Shown piece by piece: positions 8,795 through 16,707 of a stretch of 30,147 nucleotides of DNA. This stretch comes from JAJDOJ01 sp034722015 (GTDB lineage Bacteria > Pseudomonadota > Gammaproteobacteria > JAJDOJ01). The first letter of the stretch is position 1. Each line of letters opens with the position of its first letter. The notes beneath the pieces are model-generated. The model searched no databases, was not told the origin of the DNA, and was given only the letters and a program-made list of their open reading frames with translations. Position numbers and translations under genes: made by a program. The stretch lies in assembly GCA_034722015.1 (NCBI GenBank), contig JAYENI010000161.1:1-30147 (forward strand), in the 5' to 3' direction.

Positions 8795-8845
8795 CGGGGT
8801 TCGATGAGACGGGCTAACCCCGAGCCCCCTGGAAGCCGGAGGGCT
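8795..8845. repeat. Two tandem GC-rich hairpins beside MITE copy 1
   Basis: CGGGGTT (8795-8801) pairs with AACCCCG (8816-8822) and AGCCC (8823-8827) with GGGCT (8841-8845), with one stem ending where the next begins. The second ends exactly at the TAA flanking the MITE. There is no T-tract. I do not recognise a known RNA family. Confidence 0.4.
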
Positions 8846-8847
8846 AA

Positions 8848-9004
8848 GGCGATTTCTGGAAAATCACATACCAGCCTGCTTGTCTTTTCGTCCGTCTTCG
8901 GCGTTGCGGCAACGGTTGCATAGTTCGACTATGCGTCCGTTACCGCGCCTTGTAGACGAACGATAATCCTGCACAATCTGGTATGTCATTTCCCGGCAAT
9001 CGCC
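8848..9004 (-). mobile_element. MITE copy 1 (157 bp, GGCGAT...ATCGCC ends, TAA flanks)
   Basis: A 157-bp element bounded by imperfect ~27-bp terminal inverted repeats: GGCGATTTCTGG... on the left matches the complement of the right end GGCGATTGCCGG... with about four mismatches. TAA flanks both sides (8845-8847 and 9005-9007), possibly a 3-bp target duplication. The centre folds as GCATAGT-TCG-ACTATGC (8918-8934), extended by AACGG/CCGTT. It has the same length as copy 2 at 21295-21451 and lies in the opposite orientation. It encodes no convincing protein. Its right end and flank supply the TAG stop of maeA. Confidence 0.85.
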
Positions 9005-10713
9005 TAAGGCGATTTCCGCCGCATCGGTAAATAGCCCGGAATCCAGAAACTGTCCGCGATTCGCTGACGCAGGACTTTGGCGGAAGTGGACTCTCCCAGG
9101 CCCTGGGACTGCGCCTCGCGGGCGACGGCAAAGGCGATCTTCTGACAGACCTTGCGTACCTCTCTCAGGGGTGGCAGAAGGGATGCTTGGGGGTCTGACA
9201 GTGCAGGTGAGCTCTCGCCGAGGGCGGTTGCCGCGGCCATGAACATCTCGTCGCTGACCCGTCCCGCCTTCACCGCGAAAATACCGAGTCCCATGCCGGG
9301 GAAGATGTAGCTGTTGTTGCACTGTGCAATGGGGTAACGCCTGCCGTTCCACGAAACCGGCTCGAACGGGCTGCCGGTCGCGACCAGCGCTCGACCGTCG
9401 GTCCATCGGATCAGATCGGCGGGCATGGCCTCGATTCGGGAGGTGGGGTTCGACAGGGGAAAAATCATGGGTCGTTCGACGTTTCCGGCCATCTCCCGAA
9501 TGATGGCCTCGGTGAACAGGCCCGGCTGTCCGGATACCCCGATCAGGATGGAGGGCCTTGCGTGTCGTACCACGTCCATGAGACCGATGCCTTCGGCCGG
9601 GTTGTCCGCCCAGTCACCGACCCTCTCACGGGACTGCGCCAGGTCCCGCTGGAACGGCGGCAGATCGACGAGACCGTCGTGCAGCAGTCCGGACCGGTCG
9701 ACCAGGAAGAGCCGACTGCGTGCCTCGGCCTTGCTTGCGCCCTCCCTGACCATGGTTCGGATCAGCTGACCCGCGATACCGCAGCCGGCTGATCCCGCCC
9801 CGAGAAAGACCACGTTCTGATCGCGCAGTCGCACACCCGCAACCTTCGACGCGGCCAGCAGGGTACCGACGGCGACGGCGGCCGTGCCCTGGATGTCATC
9901 GTTGAAGGTGCAGAGCTGGTCGCGGTACCTGTCGAGCAGGGGGCCGGCGTGGGTCTGCGCGAAGTCCTCGAACTGCAGAAGCACATCGGGCCACTTGCGT
10001 CTTACTGCCTGTACGAAGCGATCCAGGAATTCGTCGTAGTCCTTGTTCGGGATCCGCCGGTGTCGCCAGCCGACGTAGAGCGGGTCCTCCAGTCGCTCCG
10101 GGTTGTTGGTGCCGACATCGAGCAGGACGGGCAGGGTCGTGCCCGGGTCGATGCCGCCGCACGCGGTATAGAGCGACAGCTTGCCGATGGGGATCCCCAT
10201 CCCGCCGGCACCCTGGTCACCGAGCCCGAGGATCCTTTCGCCGTCGGTCACCACGATGACGCGGACGTCCTGCACCATGGCGTTGTCCAGGATGACGTCG
10301 ATGCGCCGGCGCTCTGGCCAGGAGATGAAAAGGCCGCGGGGTCTGCGAAAGATCTCGCTGAACTGCTGACAGGCCTCACCCACCACGGGGGTGTAGATGA
10401 TCGGCATCATCTGCGCCAGGTGATCGTGAATGAGGCGATAGAAAAGGGTTTCGTTGGTGTCCTGCAGATTGCGAAGATAGATGTATCTCTCGAGGTCCGA
10501 GTTCTCCTGCAGGTACGCTTCCCACGCCCGTTCCGCCTGGACTTCCAGTGTTTCCACGTGCGGTGGCAACAGACCCAGCAGGCCCAGCTCGATTCGCTCC
10601 CGTTCGCTGAACGCGGTTCCCTTGTTCAGTATCGGATTCTCGAGCAGGGCATTGCCGGTGAGCGGCGACTCTAGTACCTGCCGCCGGTTGTCGGTTCTGC
10701 GATGTCTTTTCAT
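9004..10713 (-). CDS. maeA: NAD-dependent malic enzyme (oxaloacetate-decarboxylating type)
   Basis: 569 residues from the ATG at 10713, close to the 565 of E. coli MaeA/SfcA. It converts malate to pyruvate and CO2 with reduction of NAD(P). Conserved blocks are present in order: NKGTAFSERERIELGLLGLLP, the malate/metal site region MMPIIYTPVVGEACQQFS, GLGDQGAGGMGIPIGKLSLYTACGGI, FEDFAQTHA with the metal-binding acidic residues, CTFNDDIQGTAAVA, the dinucleotide site VFLGAGSAGCGIA, and LSNPTSRIEA. All core residues appear intact. Coenzyme preference is assigned by similarity to MaeA. The end is unusual: the last codons (KSP and TAG) lie in sequence that matches the end of the adjoining MITE. It is divergent from the amidase gene, with about 200 bases between. 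Confidence 0.95.
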   Translation of the reverse strand: MKRHRRTDNRRQVLESPLTGNALLENPILNKGTAFSERERIELGLLGLLPPHVETLEVQAERAWEAYLQENSDLERYIYLRNLQDTNETLFYRLIHDHLAQMMPIIYTPVVGEACQQFSEIFRRPRGLFISWPERRRIDVILDNAMVQDVRVIVVTDGERILGLGDQGAGGMGIPIGKLSLYTACGGIDPGTTLPVLLDVGTNNPERLEDPLYVGWRHRRIPNKDYDEFLDRFVQAVRRKWPDVLLQFEDFAQTHAGPLLDRYRDQLCTFNDDIQGTAAVAVGTLLAASKVAGVRLRDQNVVFLGAGSAGCGIAGQLIRTMVREGASKAEARSRLFLVDRSGLLHDGLVDLPPFQRDLAQSRERVGDWADNPAEGIGLMDVVRHARPSILIGVSGQPGLFTEAIIREMAGNVERPMIFPLSNPTSRIEAMPADLIRWTDGRALVATGSPFEPVSWNGRRYPIAQCNNSYIFPGMGLGIFAVKAGRVSDEMFMAAATALGESSPALSDPQASLLPPLREVRKVCQKIAFAVAREAQSQGLGESTSAKVLRQRIADSFWIPGYLPMRRKSP

Positions 10714-10914
10714 TGTCTGTTACATCGCCGTTCGCATCACAGGGTTGAGAAACCGGAACGTGTGTCCTGTTGCGCGTCAGGCCCGGCGGGCGCCTGGGCA
10801 CGGGCTGGTTTGGCTGACGGTGATGACGGGCCGTCGTGGCGCGTTGCGGCCATCGTTTCCGTTACAGTGACACTTTCACGCCAGCGAAATGGTATACCAC
10901 GATGCGGGAACAGA

Positions 10915-12099
10915 ATGGCAGGTGATCTCGGCGCCTTTCGCCTGAGACTGGATATCGATGGCCGCCCCCCACCGGATGCGCCGCTCGGTGGGCTGAGCTT
11001 TGCCGTCAAGGACGTCATCGACGTCAAGGGCGTCACCACGGGCGGCGGCAACCCGGACTGGCTGCGGACCCATGCGCCGGCAAGCAAGAATGCCCCGGTT
11101 GTCGAAGCACTGCTCGAAGCGGGCGCGCATCTGGCGGGGATTACGATCGCGGACGAACTGGCGTTCGGGCTCTCCGGAGAGAACGTGCACTACGGGACGC
11201 CGGTCAATCCCGCCGCGCCGGACGCGATCCCCGGTGGATCGTCCAGTGGATCGGCCGTGGCGGTCGCGGGAAGGCTGGTGGACTTTGCCCTGGGGACGGA
11301 CACCGCCGGATCGATACGCGTGCCCGCCAGCTACTGCGGTGTCTTCGGTATGCGCCCCTCCCATCACAGTGTCCCCGTCGATGGCGTGATGGCCCTCTCC
11401 CCGAGCTGCGATACGGTGGGCTGGCTGGCGCGAGAATCCGGTCTGCTTCTGCGGGCGGGATGTGTCCTTCTCGGCCGACCGCAGAACGACGGCGCGACCG
11501 GGAACCGGCTCGAGCGGGCGTTGATGTTGGGCGACGCAATGGAACTCGCGGATCCCGCGTCCCGTCCGGCACTCGATGCAGCCCTGGACCGGCTGCGGAA
11601 TCTTCCGGACAAGGTTGATCGTACGAACCTGAGCGATGACCACTACGCCGACTGGCTGGCGAGTTTCAATCGCATCCGTGTACCCGAGATCTGGGGCGTT
11701 TTCGGTGACTGGATCACCCGTACCCGACCCCGGTTCGGGCCTCAGGTGGCCCGGCGATTCGCCGACGTCCGGGAATCCGCGAAGCGTGGAACCGAAAGCG
11801 CACAGGCATTTCGTCGCAGGGTAACGGCCCGACTCACCGACCTCCTGCGGGACGATACCGTCCTCGTACTGCCCACCACGCCCGGTCCCGCGCCCTGCAA
11901 GGGACTCGACGATCGCGAGTCGGACCGGATTCGCGTGGCGACCATGCGTCTGACGTGTATCGCACCGATGTGTGGCGTACCACAGGTATCCGTGCCGATG
12001 GCGACGGTCGACGGCAGGCCGCTCGGGCTGTCACTGATCGGGCCGAGACACGCCGATCTGGCGTTGATGCGTCTGGCTCAGGAGCTATCCGGAGCGTAG
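10915..12099 (+). CDS. Amidase-signature family hydrolase
   Basis: 394 residues from the ATG at 10915 (GGGA just upstream); the open frame reaches back to 10702 but that part is not conserved. The amidase-signature Ser-cisSer-Lys triad is visible: Lys32 in FAVKDVIDVKG, the cis-Ser in PGGSSSGSAVAVA (about 109) and the nucleophile Ser133 in GTDTAGSIRVPASYCG. Such enzymes hydrolyse amides, and a few act on other linkages. The compact size and lack of extra domains resemble indole-acetamide hydrolase (AMI1)-like and related small amidases, but the substrate cannot be read from sequence. There is no signal peptide, so it is cytoplasmic. It overlaps the end of the convergent TrpF-like gene by 22 bases. 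It is not GatA, since no gat partners are present. Confidence 0.9.
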   Translation: MAGDLGAFRLRLDIDGRPPPDAPLGGLSFAVKDVIDVKGVTTGGGNPDWLRTHAPASKNAPVVEALLEAGAHLAGITIADELAFGLSGENVHYGTPVNPAAPDAIPGGSSSGSAVAVAGRLVDFALGTDTAGSIRVPASYCGVFGMRPSHHSVPVDGVMALSPSCDTVGWLARESGLLLRAGCVLLGRPQNDGATGNRLERALMLGDAMELADPASRPALDAALDRLRNLPDKVDRTNLSDDHYADWLASFNRIRVPEIWGVFGDWITRTRPRFGPQVARRFADVRESAKRGTESAQAFRRRVTARLTDLLRDDTVLVLPTTPGPAPCKGLDDRESDRIRVATMRLTCIAPMCGVPQVSVPMATVDGRPLGLSLIGPRHADLALMRLAQELSGA

Positions 12100-12584
12100 T
12101 TTCCCGACAGGGCGAACGCGGCCCGTGCCTGCGACACGAACCGCCTTACCTTGCCCGCGTCCTTGCGTCCGGTAGCATCCTCGACGCCGGTGTGGGTGTC
12201 CACACCGGCCGGTCCGACCGCCAGGCTCTTGATGACCTTTAGCGCCGGCCGCTGTCGTTTCAGGCGCGCGAGTTCGCCCTGGCTGATGTCGCCGTGGAGT
12301 TGCACGATGCCCACGCCGAGGTCGCCCGTGAACGCCGCGATGTCGTTCGCGTCGTCCTGGTAGGTGATGGCGATACCGTAAGCGGGCGGGGCAAGCGAGC
12401 GAATGATGCCGGCGGCGGCAGCTTCGGTCAGGTCCTCGCGATTCACTGGCAGTCGCAGCGGGAAACCCAGGTAGCCGACGCCGCAGTCCCTCAGCAGCTG
12501 AGCCTCCGCATCGTCGATGACCCCGGCGACCTGGATGAATTGGTGAAAGAGTCTGGTGCTGCTCACGAGGCTAGCACGCGACAC
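12078..12584 (-). pseudogene. TrpF-like (phosphoribosylanthranilate isomerase family) protein with internal deletion
   Basis: 168 residues if the GTG at 12584 is used (a GTG six codons later is also possible). The first ~125 residues read as the N-terminal part of a TrpF-type TIM barrel: FIQVAGVIDDAEAQLLRDCG, YLGFPLRLP, IVQLHGDI, and KVIKSLAV. The family's final segment then follows at once: PAGVDTHTGVED-ATGRKDAGKVRRFV. Normally about 50-65 residues lie between these, carrying strands and the phosphate-binding G-G loop. The join falls near 12211-12225 and keeps the frame. The protein lacks part of the barrel and is probably inactive, although the open frame is intact. Complete members of this lineage may not be tryptophan enzymes in all organisms. 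The missing length is estimated from memory of the family. Confidence 0.7.
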
Positions 12585-12650
12585 GGTGAATGAGAGTGGC
12601 TGTCCGGCTTATCGTCGCTCGCCGTTTGTCGGAGCCCGCCGGTGCCCGGT

Positions 12651-14210
12651 TCAGCTTTCCGCATCGTCCGCTACCGTGACCCACTTCGCCGCGGTGAAGC
12701 AGAGCGCCATTACCGCGTACGCGATCGCCCAGGGCCAGGCCGGCGTCAGGCTCAACACCGTATCCGAGGCGGTCCAGGAAAAGCCGTGCATCAGGCCAGT
12801 GGACGACAGCGCCGCGGCGATCAGGCAGCAAAACGCGGCCCGGGCAAAGTGGCGTTCGATGACGAACACCGTCGTCGCGGCCAGGAGCATCGCGGTCAGG
12901 ATGAAACCCTGCTCCAGTGCGAACGCCCCGTCGACCCAGACCCCGGCCTGATGGAACACGGGGACCAGGTCGGCGGAGAACGGCGGTCCCCCGGGAGCGC
13001 CGACACCTGCCGCGCGCAGGCCGTCCTTGATCATCAGCGCGCCCCAGGCGCCGATACCCGGCAACAGGCCGAGCACCACGGCCGGCGCGTGCGCTCGCGG
13101 CACGGCCTGAAAGGCCTGGGCGGAGATGACGATACCGATCCACAGGACGATCGCCATGCCCGCGTCGACCGGAACGCCCCAGACGAGCCAGGACAGGGTG
13201 CCGGTGAAGATCAGGGCGCTCAGGATGGCACCGTTCAGGATTGAGTATCCCGCCCTCGCGCCCATCGCCTTCCACCCAGGGTGGCCGATGTAGAGCGTGG
13301 TGGGGAAGCAGGAACCGAACAGGCTGGCGAGCAGGGTGCCGGCCCCGTTGACCGCCAGCGATGGTGCGGTTGGGTAGGTGTCTCCCGCGGCCTCGGCCGA
13401 TTCGATGTTCTGCAACGAGCCGATGACATTGAACAGTCCCATCGGGATGATGACCGAGAGATAGGTCAACACATGCTGCGACTGAAGCGCCTGCAGCAGA
13501 TCTCCGGCCACCGGAACGGGCAACGCCAGGGAGGGGGCTGCCGGTTGATCCCCCGTCGGCGCGATCCCCAGCATCCAGCCCAGGGCGGTCCCGAGCGCGA
13601 CGGCGACCAGCCCACCCGGCAGCCCACCGCGAAAATGGACCCTGCCGAAGTAGGTCAGCAGGATGATGGCCAGCGTACTCAGGCCCACGACCGGGTGGGC
13701 ATAGGTTCGGAACAGGAAGCCGAGAGAAATGAATCCCAGCGCGATGCCGGCCAGTGTCGACAGCAGGGCCGCGCGCGGGGTGATCCGCCTGATTCGCTCC
13801 GCGACCAGCGACCCGCCCAGTTCGATCAGGCCGGAACCGAAGCAGGCCAGCAAACCGGCCTGCCATGCGACCCGCGCGGGGTCCTCCACCCCGGCCGCCG
13901 TGGCCATCGCCTTGGCCGGCACCATGACCAGGAACACGTAGGCGAACAGCGAGACCGTGTTGATCCCGTAGGGCAGGGCGCAGACATCGGTTCGCTGCTC
14001 ACGCGCCGCCAGTCTTCGGGCCTGCCAGGCGTAGAAAAGGTTTCCCGCCAGAAGTGAGACGGCGGCGCCGGGCAAAACGTGGCCGTACAGCAGATCGTCC
14101 GGAAAACCCAGCACCGCCTTGCACAGGCTGACGATGACCAGCAGCTGCACCAGGTTGTCCAGCGCCAGACCGAAGAACCCGTCGATGTCACCGCGAACGA
14201 GCCAGGGCAT
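12651..14210 (-). CDS. NCS2-like (xanthine/uracil permease-type) membrane transporter
   Basis: 519 residues from the ATG at 14210; AGGAGA lies about 13 bases upstream. There are about 12-14 hydrophobic segments spread over the whole length. Recognisable points are the N-terminal DNLVQLLVIVSLC, the GHVLPGAAVSLLAGNLFYAWQARRL segment, PYGINTVSLFAYVF, and in the middle VIIPMGLFNVIGSLQNIESAEAAGD followed by GSCFPTTLYIGHPGWKAMGAR, which match the nucleobase:cation symporter-2-related permease group of bacteria. The subgroup is poorly characterised and the substrate is unknown. It is an inner-membrane protein. It is divergent from the acetolactate decarboxylase gene and follows no obvious operon partner. 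Confidence 0.85.
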   Translation of the reverse strand: MPWLVRGDIDGFFGLALDNLVQLLVIVSLCKAVLGFPDDLLYGHVLPGAAVSLLAGNLFYAWQARRLAAREQRTDVCALPYGINTVSLFAYVFLVMVPAKAMATAAGVEDPARVAWQAGLLACFGSGLIELGGSLVAERIRRITPRAALLSTLAGIALGFISLGFLFRTYAHPVVGLSTLAIILLTYFGRVHFRGGLPGGLVAVALGTALGWMLGIAPTGDQPAAPSLALPVPVAGDLLQALQSQHVLTYLSVIIPMGLFNVIGSLQNIESAEAAGDTYPTAPSLAVNGAGTLLASLFGSCFPTTLYIGHPGWKAMGARAGYSILNGAILSALIFTGTLSWLVWGVPVDAGMAIVLWIGIVISAQAFQAVPRAHAPAVVLGLLPGIGAWGALMIKDGLRAAGVGAPGGPPFSADLVPVFHQAGVWVDGAFALEQGFILTAMLLAATTVFVIERHFARAAFCCLIAAALSSTGLMHGFSWTASDTVLSLTPAWPWAIAYAVMALCFTAAKWVTVADDAES

Positions 14211-14534
14211 GGTGCGTGCCGTCGTCTCCTGGAGGGAATGATATTTGTTCGGCGGGTAGCCGAAGGCGTCTGAGGCGGCCGCCAGTCAAGGAAGCGAAGT
14301 TTACAGGAAGCCGATCGGCATTCGGAGTCCGAAACCATGGTCACAACGCGCGAGATTCGGCCTGTTCACTCAATCGCGTCAACGGCGTAGGTTGGGTTAG
14401 ATGCACAATGGCACCAAGCTTCTTCAGTGCCGACTCGATTCGAGTGCATCGTAACCCAACGACTGCGTTCCAAATCGGATCTGGCGACACACAATCTTAT
14501 GTGTAACCATTCCGCAAGAAACACGGTGCCGTCA
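14211..14534. other. Intergenic region with palindromic element
   Basis: A 324-base divergent spacer. It holds the 70-bp palindrome at 14391-14460; elsewhere I see no coding frame or RNA gene. Promoters for the permease and the decarboxylase must lie here, but I cannot place boxes with confidence. Confidence 0.5.
14391..14460. repeat. 70-bp branched palindrome (GTTGGGTTA...TAACCCAAC REP-like)
   Basis: The ends GTTGGGTTA (14391-14399) and TAACCCAAC (14452-14460) pair perfectly. The stem continues as GATGCAC (14400-14406) with GTGCATC (14444-14450), and an inner GGCAC/GTGCC stem lies inside. The outer boxes match the widespread TAGGTTGGGTTA...TAACCCAAC extragenic repeat of proteobacteria, which is usually shorter. 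Confidence 0.75.
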
Positions 14535-15332
14535 ATGAAGATTGCTCGCATATTCGCTTCGCTGCTGTTGCTGATAGCCTGGGGCCAGGTCTCCGCACAG
14601 GGAAACGGCAAGCAGCCGGATACCCTGTTCCAGGTATCCACGCTTGACGCCCTGCTGGCCGGCGACTATGAGGGCAGGGCCAGCTTCCGCGAGGTGAAGC
14701 GACATGGTGATTTCGGACTGGGGACGTTCGTCGCGCTCGACGGCGAAATGGTTGCCGTCGACGGCGTGTACTACCAGGTGCGGGTCGATGGTGTGGCCAC
14801 GCCGGTCGTTGACCAGGAACTGACGCCGTTCGCCGCCGTGACCTTCTTCGATGCGGACGACACCTTTCGGGTTGCCGGGGAAACCGGTTGCACGGAACTC
14901 CACGAACTGCTGCAGGAACGGTTCCCGTCGGGTGATTTGCCCTATGCCATCAAGGTGACCGGCCGTTTCACGAAGCTGACGACGCGCAGCGTGCCCGCAC
15001 AGGAAAAGCCCTATCCCCCGTTGGTGGACGCCTTGCAGCAGCAGGTCGCGTTCAACCTGAGCGACGTCGATGCGACGCTGGCGGGGTTCTGGCTGCCGGC
15101 CTTCCTTGCCGGGGTCAATGTCGCCGGCTTTCACTTCCACGCGATCACCGCGGACGCCACGACCGGCGGTCACGTGCTCGATTGTCTGGCCTCGGATGTC
15201 CTCGTCGAGATCGACCAAACGGATGAGCTGCGGGTTCAGTTTTCGGACAGCAATCGTCTTCACCGGCCGCTATCGAAGCACGAGGAGGGTGTGCCCCGTC
15301 AGGGAAACTGGCCGTCTCTGTCACACTGGTAG
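14535..15332 (+). CDS. budA: Alpha-acetolactate decarboxylase, exported form
   Basis: 265 residues from the ATG at 14535, chosen because it begins a signal peptide (MKIARIF, core ASLLLLIAWG, then QVSAQG with an A-x-A-like site); the longer frame from 14427 runs through the palindromic repeat. The enzyme converts 2-acetolactate to acetoin. The family's zinc-site region is clear: AGFHFHAI followed by GGHVLDC gives the three His ligands (H-x-H and H). The N-terminal part (TLDALLAGDYEG...DFGLGTFVALDGEMVAVDGVYYQV) is the standard beta-rich first half. Export is unusual compared with the cytoplasmic enterobacterial enzyme, but a secreted acetolactate decarboxylase is known in Brevibacillus. No acetolactate synthase or butanediol dehydrogenase gene is adjacent. 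Confidence 0.93.
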   Translation: MKIARIFASLLLLIAWGQVSAQGNGKQPDTLFQVSTLDALLAGDYEGRASFREVKRHGDFGLGTFVALDGEMVAVDGVYYQVRVDGVATPVVDQELTPFAAVTFFDADDTFRVAGETGCTELHELLQERFPSGDLPYAIKVTGRFTKLTTRSVPAQEKPYPPLVDALQQQVAFNLSDVDATLAGFWLPAFLAGVNVAGFHFHAITADATTGGHVLDCLASDVLVEIDQTDELRVQFSDSNRLHRPLSKHEEGVPRQGNWPSLSHW

Positions 15333-15375
15333 GATGACCGAAGATGTGGTTTGTCTGTCAGTCCGGTTCGGAACG

Positions 15376-16707
15376 CTATTTCATCTGCGTCGGTCTGGCC
15401 GCGGATGCCTGTGCTCCGTCTCGTTCGGCGAGTACGCCCAGTTGAGAGGAGGTTTGTTCTTCCGGTGAATTGGGTGGCGCGCAGATCGGTTCGTCGGGGG
15501 CCAGGCCTGGACTTCGCAGCACCCCGCATTCGATGGGAATGGCGGCCTTGGCCAGGGCTGTAAATATCATCAAACCGGCAGCCCATATCCCCAGGCTGAT
15601 GGCGATTTCGTTCCAGTTCGGCAGGTATTCGTACACCTCGCCCAGAGGGGTGGGCACGTATGCCGGAATGATCAGTCCCATGCCCTTCTCGATCCAGATG
15701 CCCGCGACCGTGAGTACACAGGCTATGTTGAGAAATGCCGTGTTGCGCCGTAGCGGGTGGATCATCAGGATGGTGACGGCAATGGCGAGCATGCACAACG
15801 CCGTCCAGATCCAGGGTTGCAGGGCGTTGTGACCGTCCAGCCCCAGAAACAGGTAACGGATGGATGCCGCGTGTTCACCTTCGTTGTAAAAGTCGGTGAA
15901 CAGTTCCGCGCCAATGAAAAACAGGGTGATCTGCAGCGCCACAGCCATTACCAGAGCCAGTGAGTTGATCACGGTCTGCGGGATGGGGTAGTTGCTGATC
16001 TTGCGGATGATCTGAAAGCCGATGATCATCAGGGCGGGGCCGGAAGCGAAGGCCGAAGCGATGAAACGGGGGGCCAGAAGCGGGTTGCTCCAGAACGCAC
16101 GGCCGCTGTTGGAGGAGTAGAGAAAGGCCGTCACCGTGTGGATCGAGATCGCCCAGAAAATGGCGATGATGACGAAGGGAAAGTAGAGCCGCAGCCTGGG
16201 TTTGCTGCCCCGGTAGTGGCTGTACAGGATATAGAAGGAGATGCCGATGTTCAGAAGCAGGTAACCACTGAGCACGACCACGTCCCAGGCCAGCATGGAT
16301 TCGGGGAAGTGGAAACGACCGATACCCGGAATCAGGTGCCAGACACGGTCCGGGCGGCCCAGGTCGACCATGATGAAGCTCAGGGCCATCAGCACCGCGG
16401 TTACCGCCATGGTGTCGCCCATCAGGACGACGTCCTTGATGTCCTGACGTTGGAAGATGTAGGCCGGTATGGCCAGCATCACGGCCGCTGCCGCCACGCC
16501 GACCAGGAAGGTGAAGTTCGAGATATAAAATCCCCACGACACCTGATTGCTCATATTGGTGACGATCAAACCCTGATCGAGCTGGTGCAGATAACGCCAG
16601 GCGCCAAAGATGACGATCACCAGCAGAAATCCCATCCATAGCCAGTATCGGGGTGGCCCGCTGGTCATGTTGCGGAGGCCGTCGCGCAGAAAGTAGAAAA
16701 AACTCAC
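15376..16707 (-). CDS. NrfD/PsrC-family quinol-interacting membrane subunit (DsrP/HmcC-like)
   Basis: 443 residues from the GTG at 16707, which overlaps the ferredoxin gene's TAG by one base (TAGTG). About ten transmembrane helices fill residues 20 to 400, e.g. WLWMGFLLVIVIFGAWRYL, FTFLVGVAAAAVMLAIPAYIF and WAISIHTVTAFLYSS. The WGFYISNF segment and the conserved LGRPDRVWHLI stretch are typical of the NrfD family, in which such subunits exchange electrons between the quinone pool and a periplasmic iron-sulfur partner. A Pro/Ala-rich tail of about 45 residues has no assigned role. It is the last gene of a three-gene operon. DsrP, HmcC or alternative-complex-III subunits are related; I cannot pick one. 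Confidence 0.9.
   Translation of the reverse strand: MSFFYFLRDGLRNMTSGPPRYWLWMGFLLVIVIFGAWRYLHQLDQGLIVTNMSNQVSWGFYISNFTFLVGVAAAAVMLAIPAYIFQRQDIKDVVLMGDTMAVTAVLMALSFIMVDLGRPDRVWHLIPGIGRFHFPESMLAWDVVVLSGYLLLNIGISFYILYSHYRGSKPRLRLYFPFVIIAIFWAISIHTVTAFLYSSNSGRAFWSNPLLAPRFIASAFASGPALMIIGFQIIRKISNYPIPQTVINSLALVMAVALQITLFFIGAELFTDFYNEGEHAASIRYLFLGLDGHNALQPWIWTALCMLAIAVTILMIHPLRRNTAFLNIACVLTVAGIWIEKGMGLIIPAYVPTPLGEVYEYLPNWNEIAISLGIWAAGLMIFTALAKAAIPIECGVLRSPGLAPDEPICAPPNSPEEQTSSQLGVLAERDGAQASAARPTQMK

Noticed and set aside
8790..8846. tRNA-like or ribozyme-like fold (GGTTCGA, GATGAG) beside MITE copy 1
   Set aside because: No acceptor stem or anticodon arm can be formed and the hammerhead core is incomplete.
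12571..13866. 431-codon minus-strand frame within the permease gene
   Set aside because: It overlaps the permease in another frame, is Arg/Gly/Pro-rich and shows no hydrophobic segments or known motif.
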